64,000 nt of DNA from PFJX01 sp964393825 (lineage in GTDB: Bacteria > Pseudomonadota > Gammaproteobacteria > Burkholderiales > Thiobacillaceae): the NCBI GenBank assembly GCA_964393825.1, contig CAYMUY010000019.1:15027-79026 (forward strand), in the 5' to 3' direction. Within the stretch, counting starts at the first letter, position 1; each line of letters begins with the position of its first letter. The notes under the pieces were generated by a model. It was not told where the DNA came from and did no database searches. It worked only from the letters and a program-made list of their open reading frames with translations. Of this stretch, positions 17,221-24,365 are shown one piece after another. The position numbers were made by a program, and so were the translations under genes.

Positions 17221-17386
17221 GTGCGACACCGAGTGGCGGGTCATTTCGGCCGTCACCGCGCCCGATGGGCGGGCCACGCATTACGTCGGCACGTTTTCAG
17301 AAATCACACTGAACGCCGAGGCCGAGAGCCGGCGCCTCACCTGTTACGACCCCCACTCCACATTGCCCAACCGCTCCGTTGCTTGA
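17219..17386 (+). pseudogene. Remnant of a PAS-GGDEF (diguanylate cyclase type) gene
   Basis: The frame reads TEWRVISAVTAPDGRATHYV, then GTFSEITLNAEAESRRL and YDPHSTLPNRS before a stop. This matches the PAS/PAC end and the start of a GGDEF domain, where intact proteins read HYVGTFSDIT...YYDPLTGLPNR. Both the sensor part before it and the catalytic GGDEF motif after it are missing. It is a decayed fragment joined to the end of the DUF2934 gene. The following 235 bases (17387-17621) show no gene. Confidence 0.7.
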
Positions 17387-17621
17387 TCGGCGCCACCAGG
17401 TTCCGGCCCCCGCATCGACCCGCGGAAACGCTCGTCGACCACCAACTCTTCGGTAAACAGCCGCGTTCCTGAGCGACCGTAACAGGCGGTAGGGCGCAAA
17501 CCAGGCTTTCGCTCACCTCGGAGGGAGTCGGGAGGCGCTTTGTGGGAGAAAATGGCGGCCGGATTGCCCGCTGGCCGATCCGGCCTTACAAAGAGCGTTT
17601 TGTGACAAGGATGGACCGACT

Positions 17622-18074
17622 ATGCGTTACTGGCTGATGAAATCCGAACCCGCCGAATTCAGCATCGACGACCTCGCGCGCGAGGGGCATGTGGCGTGGT
17701 TTGGCGTGCGCAACTATCAGGCGCGTAATTTCATGCGCGATCAGATGCGGGTGGGCGATGGGGTGTTGTTCTATCACTCGACCTGCGCGGAGCCGGGCAT
17801 CGCCGGCCTGGCGGAGGTAAGTACTTTGGCTTATCCGGATGCGACCCAGTTCGACGCGGGCGGCAAGTATTTCGACTCCAAGGCCACCCAGGAGAACCCG
17901 CGCTGGTTCAACGTGGAGGTGAAGTATGTGAAGCACACCCGCTTGCTGCCGATCTCCGAACTGCGTGGCTATCCGGAACTGGCGACGATGCGCATCCTGG
18001 CCAAGGGCAACCGCCTGTCGATCACGCCGGTGGACCCGGATGAGTGGAATTTCATCCTGAAACAACTGGGTTGA
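17622..18074 (+). CDS. EVE domain-containing protein
   Basis: A 150-residue single-domain protein of the EVE family (PUA-like fold, relative of human THYN1). It is thought to bind modified bases in DNA or RNA through an aromatic cage. The family opening MRYWLMKSEPAEFSIDDLA is present, followed by WFGVRNYQARNFMRD, GDGVLFYHSTC, and the C-terminal PDEWNFILKQL. Length is normal. EVE proteins occur both as housekeeping genes and next to modification-dependent restriction enzymes; here the neighbours give no defence link. A 23-bp-arm palindrome starts three bases after its stop. Confidence 0.93.
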   Translation: MRYWLMKSEPAEFSIDDLAREGHVAWFGVRNYQARNFMRDQMRVGDGVLFYHSTCAEPGIAGLAEVSTLAYPDATQFDAGGKYFDSKATQENPRWFNVEVKYVKHTRLLPISELRGYPELATMRILAKGNRLSITPVDPDEWNFILKQLG

Positions 18075-18076
18075 TC

Positions 18077-18147
18077 TGTAGCGCCGGCGTCTCGCCGGCT
18101 TGTGGCGCTGATTTGGAACAGGAGGCCGGCGAGACGCCGGCGCTACA
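18077..18147. repeat. TGTAGCGCCGG palindromic repeat, copy 1
   Basis: Arms 18077-18099 and 18125-18147 are perfectly complementary over 23 bases, with a 25-base loop. The last base is the A of the TauE start codon, so the hairpin touches the ribosome start site. Copy 3 at 58558-58621 has identical arms. Confidence 0.92.
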
Positions 18148-18950
18148 TGATGGAATGGATTGCGTTGTACTTGGCTCTAGGCTTGGTGGCGGGGTTCATG
18201 GCCGGACTGCTGGGGGTGGGTGGCGGCCTGATCATGGTGCCGGTGCTGACCTGGGCCTTTCTCGAACAGGGGTTTTCCGCGGCCTACAACATCCATCTGG
18301 CGCTGGGCACTTCGCTGGGGGTCATCGTCATCACGTCGATTTCCAGCATGAAAGCGCACCACGCGCATGGCGCGGTGGATTGGGGCGTATTCAGAGGCAT
18401 CATGCCCGGCATCGTGCTGGGCACCCTGGCCGGCGCCTGGCTGGCCGCGCTGTTCTCGGACCGGGGCTTGAAGGTTTTTTTCACCTGTTTCCTGTTCTAT
18501 GTCGCCACCCAGATTCTGCTGGGCTTCCGTCCCAAGGCCACACGCACCTTGCCCGGTCTGTCGGGAATGACGGCGGCGGGCGGGGTGATCGGCATGGTGT
18601 CGAGCTGGGTGGGGATCGGCGGCGGCACCCTGACCGTGCCGTTCCTGTCCTGGTGCAATGTGCGCATGCAAATCGCCATCGGCACTTCGGCCGCGATCGG
18701 CCTGCCCATCGCGGCTTCCGGCGCGGTTGGCTATATGTTGTCCGGTCGAGGCGTTGCCGGGTTGCCCGTCGGGACCCTGGGGTTCGTCTATCTGCCGGCC
18801 CTGGCGACCATCGCGGCGGGCAGTTGGCTGACCGCGCCGTTCGGCGCGCGCAAGACCCATATCTGGCCGGTCGTCCATCTGAAACGCGGCTTCGCCGGCT
18901 TGCTCTATCTGCTGGGTGTACGAATGGCCTATGGCCTGTTGGCCGGCTGA
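18147..18950 (+). CDS. TauE/SafE-family sulfite/organosulfonate exporter
   Basis: An inner-membrane protein of 267 residues with about eight hydrophobic spans. It has the two family repeats marked by Gly-rich turns: GLLGVGGGLIMVPVLT near residue 20 and SSWVGIGGGTLTVPFLSW near residue 155. These proteins are proposed to export sulfite, sulfoacetate or related anions; the substrate here is not evident. Two ATGs, 18147 and 18150, abut the preceding palindrome, and no ribosome-binding site is visible outside the repeat, which is odd. An in-frame start at 18102 would encode part of the repeat. Confidence 0.9.
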   Translation: MMEWIALYLALGLVAGFMAGLLGVGGGLIMVPVLTWAFLEQGFSAAYNIHLALGTSLGVIVITSISSMKAHHAHGAVDWGVFRGIMPGIVLGTLAGAWLAALFSDRGLKVFFTCFLFYVATQILLGFRPKATRTLPGLSGMTAAGGVIGMVSSWVGIGGGTLTVPFLSWCNVRMQIAIGTSAAIGLPIAASGAVGYMLSGRGVAGLPVGTLGFVYLPALATIAAGSWLTAPFGARKTHIWPVVHLKRGFAGLLYLLGVRMAYGLLAG

Positions 18951-18988
18951 AAGCTAGAACCACGTTTTGTTTGCCACCGGAGATTCCC

Positions 18989-19723
18989 ATGCGCCTGTTC
19001 GCTCTGCTACTTACGCTGTTGCTCGCCCTGCCAGCCGCCGCCTCCGACTATGCGCGCGAGAAAAAATGGGCCGACGAAGTGTTGCCCTCCGTGCTGACCG
19101 GCGATCCGGTCTGGCTGGAAGTACTGAAAGGGCCCTACAGCGGCCACAAATTTCTCACGCTCTATGCCGCGGTACCTGACGCCAAGGCCGGGGTGATCGT
19201 GGTGCATGGCATGGGGGTGCATCCGGACTGGGGTTTGATCGGGCCGCTGCGGCAAAATCTGCCCGATCTGGGCTATGCCACGCTGTCGGTGCAGATGCCG
19301 GTTCTGAAGGCGGACGCCAAGGGCGAGGACTACCCCGCCACCTTCGACGAGGCGGACGCGCGCATCGCCCAGGCGGTGGCGTTCATGGAAGCCAAGGGCT
19401 ACAAGAAGATCGCGCTGCTGAGCCACAGCATGGGTAGCCGCATGACCGCGCATTACCTGGGCAAGACGCCGAATGCGCCGATCCAGGCCTGGGTGGCCAT
19501 CGGCGCCTCGGAGGCGCTGGATTACAGCAAACTGAAGTTCCCGGTGCTGGATTTGTACGGCGAAAACGATCTGCCGCAGGTGCTGAAGACGGCCGCTCAG
19601 CGGGGCAAGAGTTTGCGCGGGAAGTCCGCGCAGATCGTCGTGCCCAAGGCCGACCATTTCTTCGAGGGTCGCGACAAGGTCTTGTTGGAGAATGTGCGCG
19701 GGTTTCTCGACAAGTCGCTGTAA
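18989..19723 (+). CDS. Secreted alpha/beta-hydrolase-like protein (DUF3530-like)
   Basis: A 244-residue periplasmic protein with signal peptide (MRLFALLLTLLLALPAAAS). The body has the alpha/beta-hydrolase plan: GVIVVHGMGVHPDWGLIGPL near residue 70 (oxyanion-loop HG), YATLSVQMPVL, the nucleophile elbow LLSHSMGSRM (Ser of SHSMG) near 150, LDLYGENDLP (acid) near 190 and KADHFFEG (catalytic His) near 225. The GVHPDWGLIGPLR pattern resembles the DUF3530 family. Substrate unknown. ATG at 18989 has GGAG six bases upstream. It converges on pilU across a palindrome. Confidence 0.8.
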   Translation: MRLFALLLTLLLALPAAASDYAREKKWADEVLPSVLTGDPVWLEVLKGPYSGHKFLTLYAAVPDAKAGVIVVHGMGVHPDWGLIGPLRQNLPDLGYATLSVQMPVLKADAKGEDYPATFDEADARIAQAVAFMEAKGYKKIALLSHSMGSRMTAHYLGKTPNAPIQAWVAIGASEALDYSKLKFPVLDLYGENDLPQVLKTAAQRGKSLRGKSAQIVVPKADHFFEGRDKVLLENVRGFLDKSL

Positions 19724-19725
19724 CT

Positions 19726-19765
19726 TGTAGCGCCGGCTTCCAGCCGGCTGGAAGCCGGCGCTACA
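19726..19765. repeat. TGTAGCGCCGG palindromic repeat, copy 2 / bidirectional terminator
   Basis: Arms 19726-19743 and 19748-19765 are perfectly complementary over 18 bases with a CCGG loop. The hairpin lies between the convergent hydrolase and pilU genes, where it could end transcription both ways. The outer ten bases are those of the other copies but the inner arm differs (GGCTTCCAG). Confidence 0.9.
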
Positions 19766-19768
19766 CCG

Positions 19769-20899
19769 CTACACGATATCCAGGTGATCCAGCCCTGAAA
19801 GCGGTGATTCTCCGCGTTCTTCCTTGGCGTGCAGCTTGATCTTGAGGCGCAGGTCGTTGAAGGAATCGGCGTTGCGCAGGGCATCCTCGGCGCTGATGAT
19901 GCCGATGTTGTTGAGGTCGTAGAGCGACTGGTCGAAGGTCTGCATGCCGAGATCACGCGAGCGGGCCATGATGTCGCGGATCTCGTCGAGGCGGCCTTTC
20001 ATGATCAGGTCGGATATCAGCGGCGAATTGAGCATGACTTCCGCCGCCGGAATGCGGCCCTTGTGGTCGGTGCGTGGCACCAGACGTTGCGAGACGATGG
20101 CGCGCAGGTTCAGGGAGAGGTCGAGCAGCAACTGGTCGCGGCGGTCGCGCGGGAAGAAACTCAGAATCCGGTCCAGGGTCTGGCTGCCGTTGTTGGCGTG
20201 TACGGTGGACAGACAGAGGTGACCGGTTTCCGCGTAGGACATGGCGTATTCCATGGTTTCCCGATCGCGGATTTCACCGATCATGATCACGTCCGGCGCC
20301 TGCCGCATGGTGTTTTTCAGGGCAACTTCCCAGGACTCGGTATCGGAACCGATCTCGCGCTGGGTGATGATGGACTTGCCGTGCTGGTGCACGAATTCGA
20401 TGGGGTCTTCCACCGTGACGATGTGTTCGCAGGCGAGCGCGTTGCGGTAGCCAATCATGGCCGCCAGGGTGGTGGATTTGCCGGAGCCGGTGGAACCCGC
20501 CAGCAATACCAGGCCGCGCGGCATCATGCTGATATCGCGCAGGATGGGCGGCAGATGCAACGACTCCAGTTTTGGAATCACCGTGTTGATCAGACGAAAT
20601 ACGAGACCGGTACGCCCCTGCTGGAAGAAGGCATTGACCCGGAAGCGGCCGATTTCAGGGTCGTGGATGGCGAAGTTGGCTTCCTTGGTCGCCAGGAATT
20701 CCGTCCGTTGCTTTTCCGTCATCACCGCCTTGGCGTACTCCATGCTTTCGGTGGGTGTCAGGCTCTGTTTGGTGATGGGAGAAACCTTGCCGTTCAGCTT
20801 GATCGCGGCGGGGAAGCCCGCCGTGATGAACAGGTCGGAAGCGCCACGCGCCACCATGAAGCGCAGCCAATCGAATATCTGCTTATGAAAATCGTTCAT
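19769..20899 (-). CDS. pilU: Type IV pilus retraction ATPase PilU
   Basis: A 376-residue hexameric ATPase that works with PilT in pilus retraction and twitching. The N-terminal PAS-like domain includes ARGASDLFITAGFPAAIKLNG. The RecA-like core has Walker A AGSTGSGKSTTLAAMI near 140, an Asp box EDPIEFVHQHGKSIITQREIG, Walker B VIMIGEIRDRETMEYA and the His box TVHANNG. The arginines MMPRGLVLLAG and the longer C-terminal tail (DLRLKIKLHAKEERGE) mark PilU rather than PilT. It overlaps pilT by four bases. Confidence 0.95.
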   Translation of the reverse strand: MNDFHKQIFDWLRFMVARGASDLFITAGFPAAIKLNGKVSPITKQSLTPTESMEYAKAVMTEKQRTEFLATKEANFAIHDPEIGRFRVNAFFQQGRTGLVFRLINTVIPKLESLHLPPILRDISMMPRGLVLLAGSTGSGKSTTLAAMIGYRNALACEHIVTVEDPIEFVHQHGKSIITQREIGSDTESWEVALKNTMRQAPDVIMIGEIRDRETMEYAMSYAETGHLCLSTVHANNGSQTLDRILSFFPRDRRDQLLLDLSLNLRAIVSQRLVPRTDHKGRIPAAEVMLNSPLISDLIMKGRLDEIRDIMARSRDLGMQTFDQSLYDLNNIGIISAEDALRNADSFNDLRLKIKLHAKEERGESPLSGLDHLDIV

Positions 20900-21939
20900 A
20901 CCGGGAAATTGTCCTTGTTCATCGCCACGGCACGGGCATCCGCGGAAGCGATCACATTGCGCCGCACCAGCTCCGTCAGCGCCTGATCCAGCGTCTGCAT
21001 GCCGATGGTTTGGCCGGTCTGAATCGAGGAATACATCTGCGCCACCTTGTTTTCACGGATCAGATTCCGGATGGCCGGCGTGCCGATCATGATTTCGTGC
21101 GCGGCGACCCGGCCGCCGCCATCCTTGCGCTTCAACAGCGTTTGCGAAATCACCGCGCGTAGCGACTCGGACAACATCGAACGCACCATTTCCTTCTCCG
21201 CCGCCGGGAACACGTCGACGATCCGGTCGACGGTCTTGGCGGCCGAAGAGGTATGCAGAGTGGCGAAGACCAGATGGCCGGTTTCCGCGCCGGTCAATGC
21301 CAGTCGTATGGTTTCCAGGTCGCGCAGTTCGCCCACCAGAATGATGTCCGGATCCTCGCGCAACGCGGAACGCAGCGCCTCCGAGAAGCCGTGTGTATGT
21401 GGTCCCACTTCGCGCTGGTTGATCAGGCACTTCTTGCTCTTGTGCACGAATTCGATGGGATCCTCGATGGTGAGGATGTGGCCGAACATGTTTTCGTTGA
21501 TGTAGTCGATCATCGAGGCCAGCGTGGTCGACTTGCCGGAACCGGTGGGGCCGGTGACCAGAACGATGCCGCGCGGCTGGTCGGAAATGTCCTTGAAAAT
21601 GCGTGGCGCTTCCAGTTCCTCCAGCGTCAGCACCTGGCTGGGAATGGTCCGAAACACCGCGCCGGCACCGCGCTGCTGGGTGAAGGCGTTGACCCGAAAG
21701 CGCGCGATATTGGGCAGCTCGAAGGCGAAATCGACTTCCAGATGCTCTTCGTAATGCTTGCGCTGGCTATCGCTCATGACGTCATAGATCATGGAGCGAG
21801 TCGAGTTGTTGTCGAGCGCGGGCAGGTTGATGCGGCGGATATCACCATGCACCCGAATCATCGGAGGCAGGCCGGCGGAGAGGTGCAGGTCGGAGGCTTG
21901 GTTCTTGACCGAGAAGGCAAGAAGCTCGGAAATTTCCAT
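20896..21939 (-). CDS. pilT: Type IV pilus retraction ATPase PilT
   Basis: The main pilus retraction motor, 347 residues. Sequence shows SVKNQASDLHLSAGLPPMIRVHG, Walker A TGPTGSGKSTTLASMIDYIN near 135, Asp box EDPIEFVHKSKKCLINQREVG, Walker B DIILVGELRDLETIRLALTGAETGH, His box ATLHTSSAAKT, and the retraction-specific AIRNLIRENKVAQ (family AIRNLIRE) near 270. It faces yggS across 47 bases, the usual divergent pair in Betaproteobacteria. Pilus structural genes are not in the window. Confidence 0.97.
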   Translation of the reverse strand: MEISELLAFSVKNQASDLHLSAGLPPMIRVHGDIRRINLPALDNNSTRSMIYDVMSDSQRKHYEEHLEVDFAFELPNIARFRVNAFTQQRGAGAVFRTIPSQVLTLEELEAPRIFKDISDQPRGIVLVTGPTGSGKSTTLASMIDYINENMFGHILTIEDPIEFVHKSKKCLINQREVGPHTHGFSEALRSALREDPDIILVGELRDLETIRLALTGAETGHLVFATLHTSSAAKTVDRIVDVFPAAEKEMVRSMLSESLRAVISQTLLKRKDGGGRVAAHEIMIGTPAIRNLIRENKVAQMYSSIQTGQTIGMQTLDQALTELVRRNVIASADARAVAMNKDNFPV

Positions 21940-21986
21940 TATAATTCCCTGAGTTACGTGATTTTTCCGCGGGAGTTCGAGGCATT

Positions 21987-22694
21987 ATGGGTGCGATAGC
22001 GGCCGCCGTGCAAGCCTGCCGAAAACGCATGGCCGCAGCCTGTTCCGAAGCGGGACGACCCGCAGAATGTGCTCAATTGCTGGCGGTCAGCAAGACCTTT
22101 TCCGCTGAGGCCATACGTGAAGCCCATGCCGTCGGACTGACGGCATTCGGCGAAAGTTACCTTCAGGAAGCGCTAGGCAAACTCGATGCGCTCGCCGACC
22201 TCCCCCTGGAATGGCATTTCATCGGCCCGTTACAAAGCAACAAGACGCGCCCGGTGGCGGAACGCTTCGCCTGGGCGCATGGGGTGGAGCGAGAAAAGAT
22301 CGCGCGTCGTCTGTCCGAACAACGCCCGGCCACTTTGCCGCCCCTCAATGTTTGCGTACAGGTCAACGTCAGCGGCGAAGCCAGCAAGCACGGCGTGTCT
22401 CCGGAACAGGCGCTGAAGCTCGCGCGACTGGTGGCGAGCCTGCCGGGTTTGCGCTTGCGCGGCTTCATGGCCATCCCGGAGGCCAGTCCCGACAGCGCAA
22501 CGCAACGGCTTCGTTTTTCGCTTCCGCGCCTGCTGCTGGAGCAAGCCCGCGCGGAAGGCCTGCCGGTAGATACCTTATCCATGGGCATGTCGGCTGATCT
22601 GGAATCGGCGATCCTGGAAGGCTCCACGATGGTGCGCATTGGCAGCGCCCTGTTTGGCGAGCGCCACTACCAAAAAGAAGGAAAAAATCCATGA
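21987..22694 (+). CDS. yggS: YggS-family PLP-binding homeostasis protein
   Basis: A 235-residue single-domain PLP-binding protein (COG0325; PipY/YlmE/PROSC relatives) that buffers pyridoxal phosphate and affects amino-acid metabolism; it has no known enzymatic reaction. The PLP lysine lies in LLAVSKTFSAEAIREA near residue 36, followed by FGESYLQEAL, EWHFIGPLQSNKTR near 85, QVNVSGEASKHGV near 127, and the phosphate loop LSMGMSADLESAI near 195. GAGG precedes the ATG. It overlaps proC by four bases and opens the operon yggS-proC-yggT-DUF167-dynamin-like gene. Confidence 0.95.
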   Translation: MGAIAAAVQACRKRMAAACSEAGRPAECAQLLAVSKTFSAEAIREAHAVGLTAFGESYLQEALGKLDALADLPLEWHFIGPLQSNKTRPVAERFAWAHGVEREKIARRLSEQRPATLPPLNVCVQVNVSGEASKHGVSPEQALKLARLVASLPGLRLRGFMAIPEASPDSATQRLRFSLPRLLLEQARAEGLPVDTLSMGMSADLESAILEGSTMVRIGSALFGERHYQKEGKNP

Positions 22695-23500
22695 ACCTCA
22701 GTTTTATCGGTGGCGGCAACATGGCGGCCGCCATGATCGGCGGCCTGTTGCAGAAGGGCTTCGCGGCGCGGGACATCGTGGTAGCGGAGCAGAACGCGGA
22801 ACGGCGTGCCTGGATGGCGGGTGAGTTTGGCGTGAACGTCGTCGACGACGCCAGCAAGGCGCTGACAGCCGATATCGTGGTCCTTGCGGTCAAGCCACAG
22901 CAATTGCGCGCCGCGCTCTGTTGTCTGCCGCCACCGCACCCCGAACAACTGATCGTCTCGATCGCGGCGGGCGTGCGTGCCAGCGACATCTCCCGTTGGC
23001 TGCATGGACATCCCACCGTGGTGCGCGCCATGCCCAATACGCCGGCCCTGGTCGGTGCCGGCATCACCGGCCTGTATGCCCTGTCCGCCGTCAGCGAGGC
23101 GCAGAAGGCCCAGGCCACGCAACTATTGGAAGCCGTGGGAAACGTGGTCTGGGTGGATACGGAGGCCCAGATCGACGTCGTCACCGCCATTTCCGGCAGC
23201 GGTCCGGCCTATGTGTTCCTGTTCATCGAAGCCCTCGAACAGGCGGCCATCGACCTCGGTCTGCCCACCGAGACCGCGCGCCAGCTCACCCTGCAAACTT
23301 TTCTCGGCGCCTCCGCCCTGGCGATCAAGGATAAATCTCCCCTCGCCGAGTTGAGGGCCCGCGTCACCTCCAAAGGCGGTACCACCGAACGCGGCTTGCT
23401 GGCGCTGGAAGAGGGGGGAGTGAAATACGTCATCGGCATGGCGGCGCGCGCGGCGGCGGAGCGTGCCCAGGAGATGGGCGTGCTGTTCGGGAAAGACTGA
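22691..23500 (+). CDS. proC: Pyrroline-5-carboxylate reductase ProC
   Basis: ProC reduces 1-pyrroline-5-carboxylate to proline with NAD(P)H. The 269-residue product has the Rossmann start LSFIGGGNMAAAMIGGLL, VLAVKPQQL near 60, VVRAMPNTPALVGAGITGLY near 112, and the family signature block ISGSGPAYVFLFIEALEQAAIDLGL near 165, ending VTSKGGTTERGL near 225. Length is normal. It is coupled to yggS (4-base overlap) and to yggT (TGATG). Confidence 0.97.
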   Translation: MNLSFIGGGNMAAAMIGGLLQKGFAARDIVVAEQNAERRAWMAGEFGVNVVDDASKALTADIVVLAVKPQQLRAALCCLPPPHPEQLIVSIAAGVRASDISRWLHGHPTVVRAMPNTPALVGAGITGLYALSAVSEAQKAQATQLLEAVGNVVWVDTEAQIDVVTAISGSGPAYVFLFIEALEQAAIDLGLPTETARQLTLQTFLGASALAIKDKSPLAELRARVTSKGGTTERGLLALEEGGVKYVIGMAARAAAERAQEMGVLFGKD

Positions 23501-24075
23501 TGTTGCTCGATGCCATCCAATTCCTGCTGCGCACCACCTTCGATCTGATCGCCTGCGCCCTGTTTCTGCGTTTCTGGATGCAATGGGCGCGGGTGCCGTT
23601 CCACAACCCCTTCGCCCAGTTCGTGCTGCGCGTGACTGATTTCGCGGTGCGCCCCTTGCGCCGGGTGATTCCCGGCTTCTTCGGGCTCGACTGGGCCAGC
23701 CTGATTCCGTTTTATGCCGCGGAATTGCTCTCCGTGCTGGTCAGCCAATGGTTGCAGGGTTACCCGTTCGCGGTGGCGGGGGCCGCGGTGCTGCCCGCCT
23801 TCCTGCTCCTGGCCCTCGCTGTCGCCCTGCGCCTGGCGCTGTATCTGTTGATCGGTTTCGTCCTGTTGCAGGCCGTCCTGAGCTGGGTCAACCCATTCTC
23901 GCCGCACGCGCCCCTGGCCTACGCCCTGGCGCGCCCGGTCTTGAAACCGTTCCAGAAACTCGTCCCCCCCATCGGCGGGATCGACCTCACCCCGATGGTT
24001 GCCCTGATCGTGGTGCAATTGCTGCTGATCGCCCCGGTTTCCGCCCTGGAGCGGATGGCCCTTGCGCTGCTATGA
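23500..24075 (+). CDS. yggT: YggT-family integral membrane protein
   Basis: A 191-residue inner-membrane protein made of two YGGT repeats. Each is a pair of spans around a conserved motif (MQWARVPFHNPFAQFVLRVTD near 25; LSWVNPFSPHAPLAYALARP near 130). The family (plant and bacterial YlmG/YggT) is linked to membrane organisation, cell or plastid division and osmotic tolerance; mechanism unknown. The start overlaps the proC stop by one base, and its stop overlaps the DUF167 gene start. Confidence 0.93.
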   Translation: MLLDAIQFLLRTTFDLIACALFLRFWMQWARVPFHNPFAQFVLRVTDFAVRPLRRVIPGFFGLDWASLIPFYAAELLSVLVSQWLQGYPFAVAGAAVLPAFLLLALAVALRLALYLLIGFVLLQAVLSWVNPFSPHAPLAYALARPVLKPFQKLVPPIGGIDLTPMVALIVVQLLLIAPVSALERMALALL

Positions 24076-24365
24076 CCCCCTGGCTGCGGCCCGTCGACGG
24101 CGGCGTCGAAATTACCGTGCACATTCAGCCCGGCGCCTCACGCAGCGAGTTGGCCGGTGAACACGGCGAGTCGCTCAAGGTACGCATCTCGGCGCGGCCG
24201 GTGGAAGGGGCGGCCAATGTCGCCTTGACGGAATTCATGGCACGATGCCTTGGCGTGGCGCGGCGTGAGGTTAGAATCGTGCGCGGTGAGAAATCCCGCC
24301 ACAAAGTGCTTTGGGCGCCTGTAGCTCCAGAGTTGGCTCGGCGGCGGATTGAGGGGGATACCTAA
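24072..24365 (+). CDS. DUF167 (YggU-like) protein
   Basis: A 97-residue DUF167 protein. The family core is present: VEITVHIQPGASRSELAG, then LKVRISARPVEGAANVAL and VARREVRIVRGEKSRHKVL. Function is unknown; structures are small alpha/beta folds. It follows yggT in many proteobacterial genomes. The start ATG overlaps the yggT stop by four bases and its stop TAA shares a base with the next ATG (TAATG), so it is co-translated with both. Confidence 0.93.
   Translation: MTPWLRPVDGGVEITVHIQPGASRSELAGEHGESLKVRISARPVEGAANVALTEFMARCLGVARREVRIVRGEKSRHKVLWAPVAPELARRRIEGDT

Noticed and set aside
17387..17621. 6S RNA gene upstream of the EVE gene
   Set aside because: Position fits some genomes, but I could not build the long closing stem with a central bubble from this sequence.
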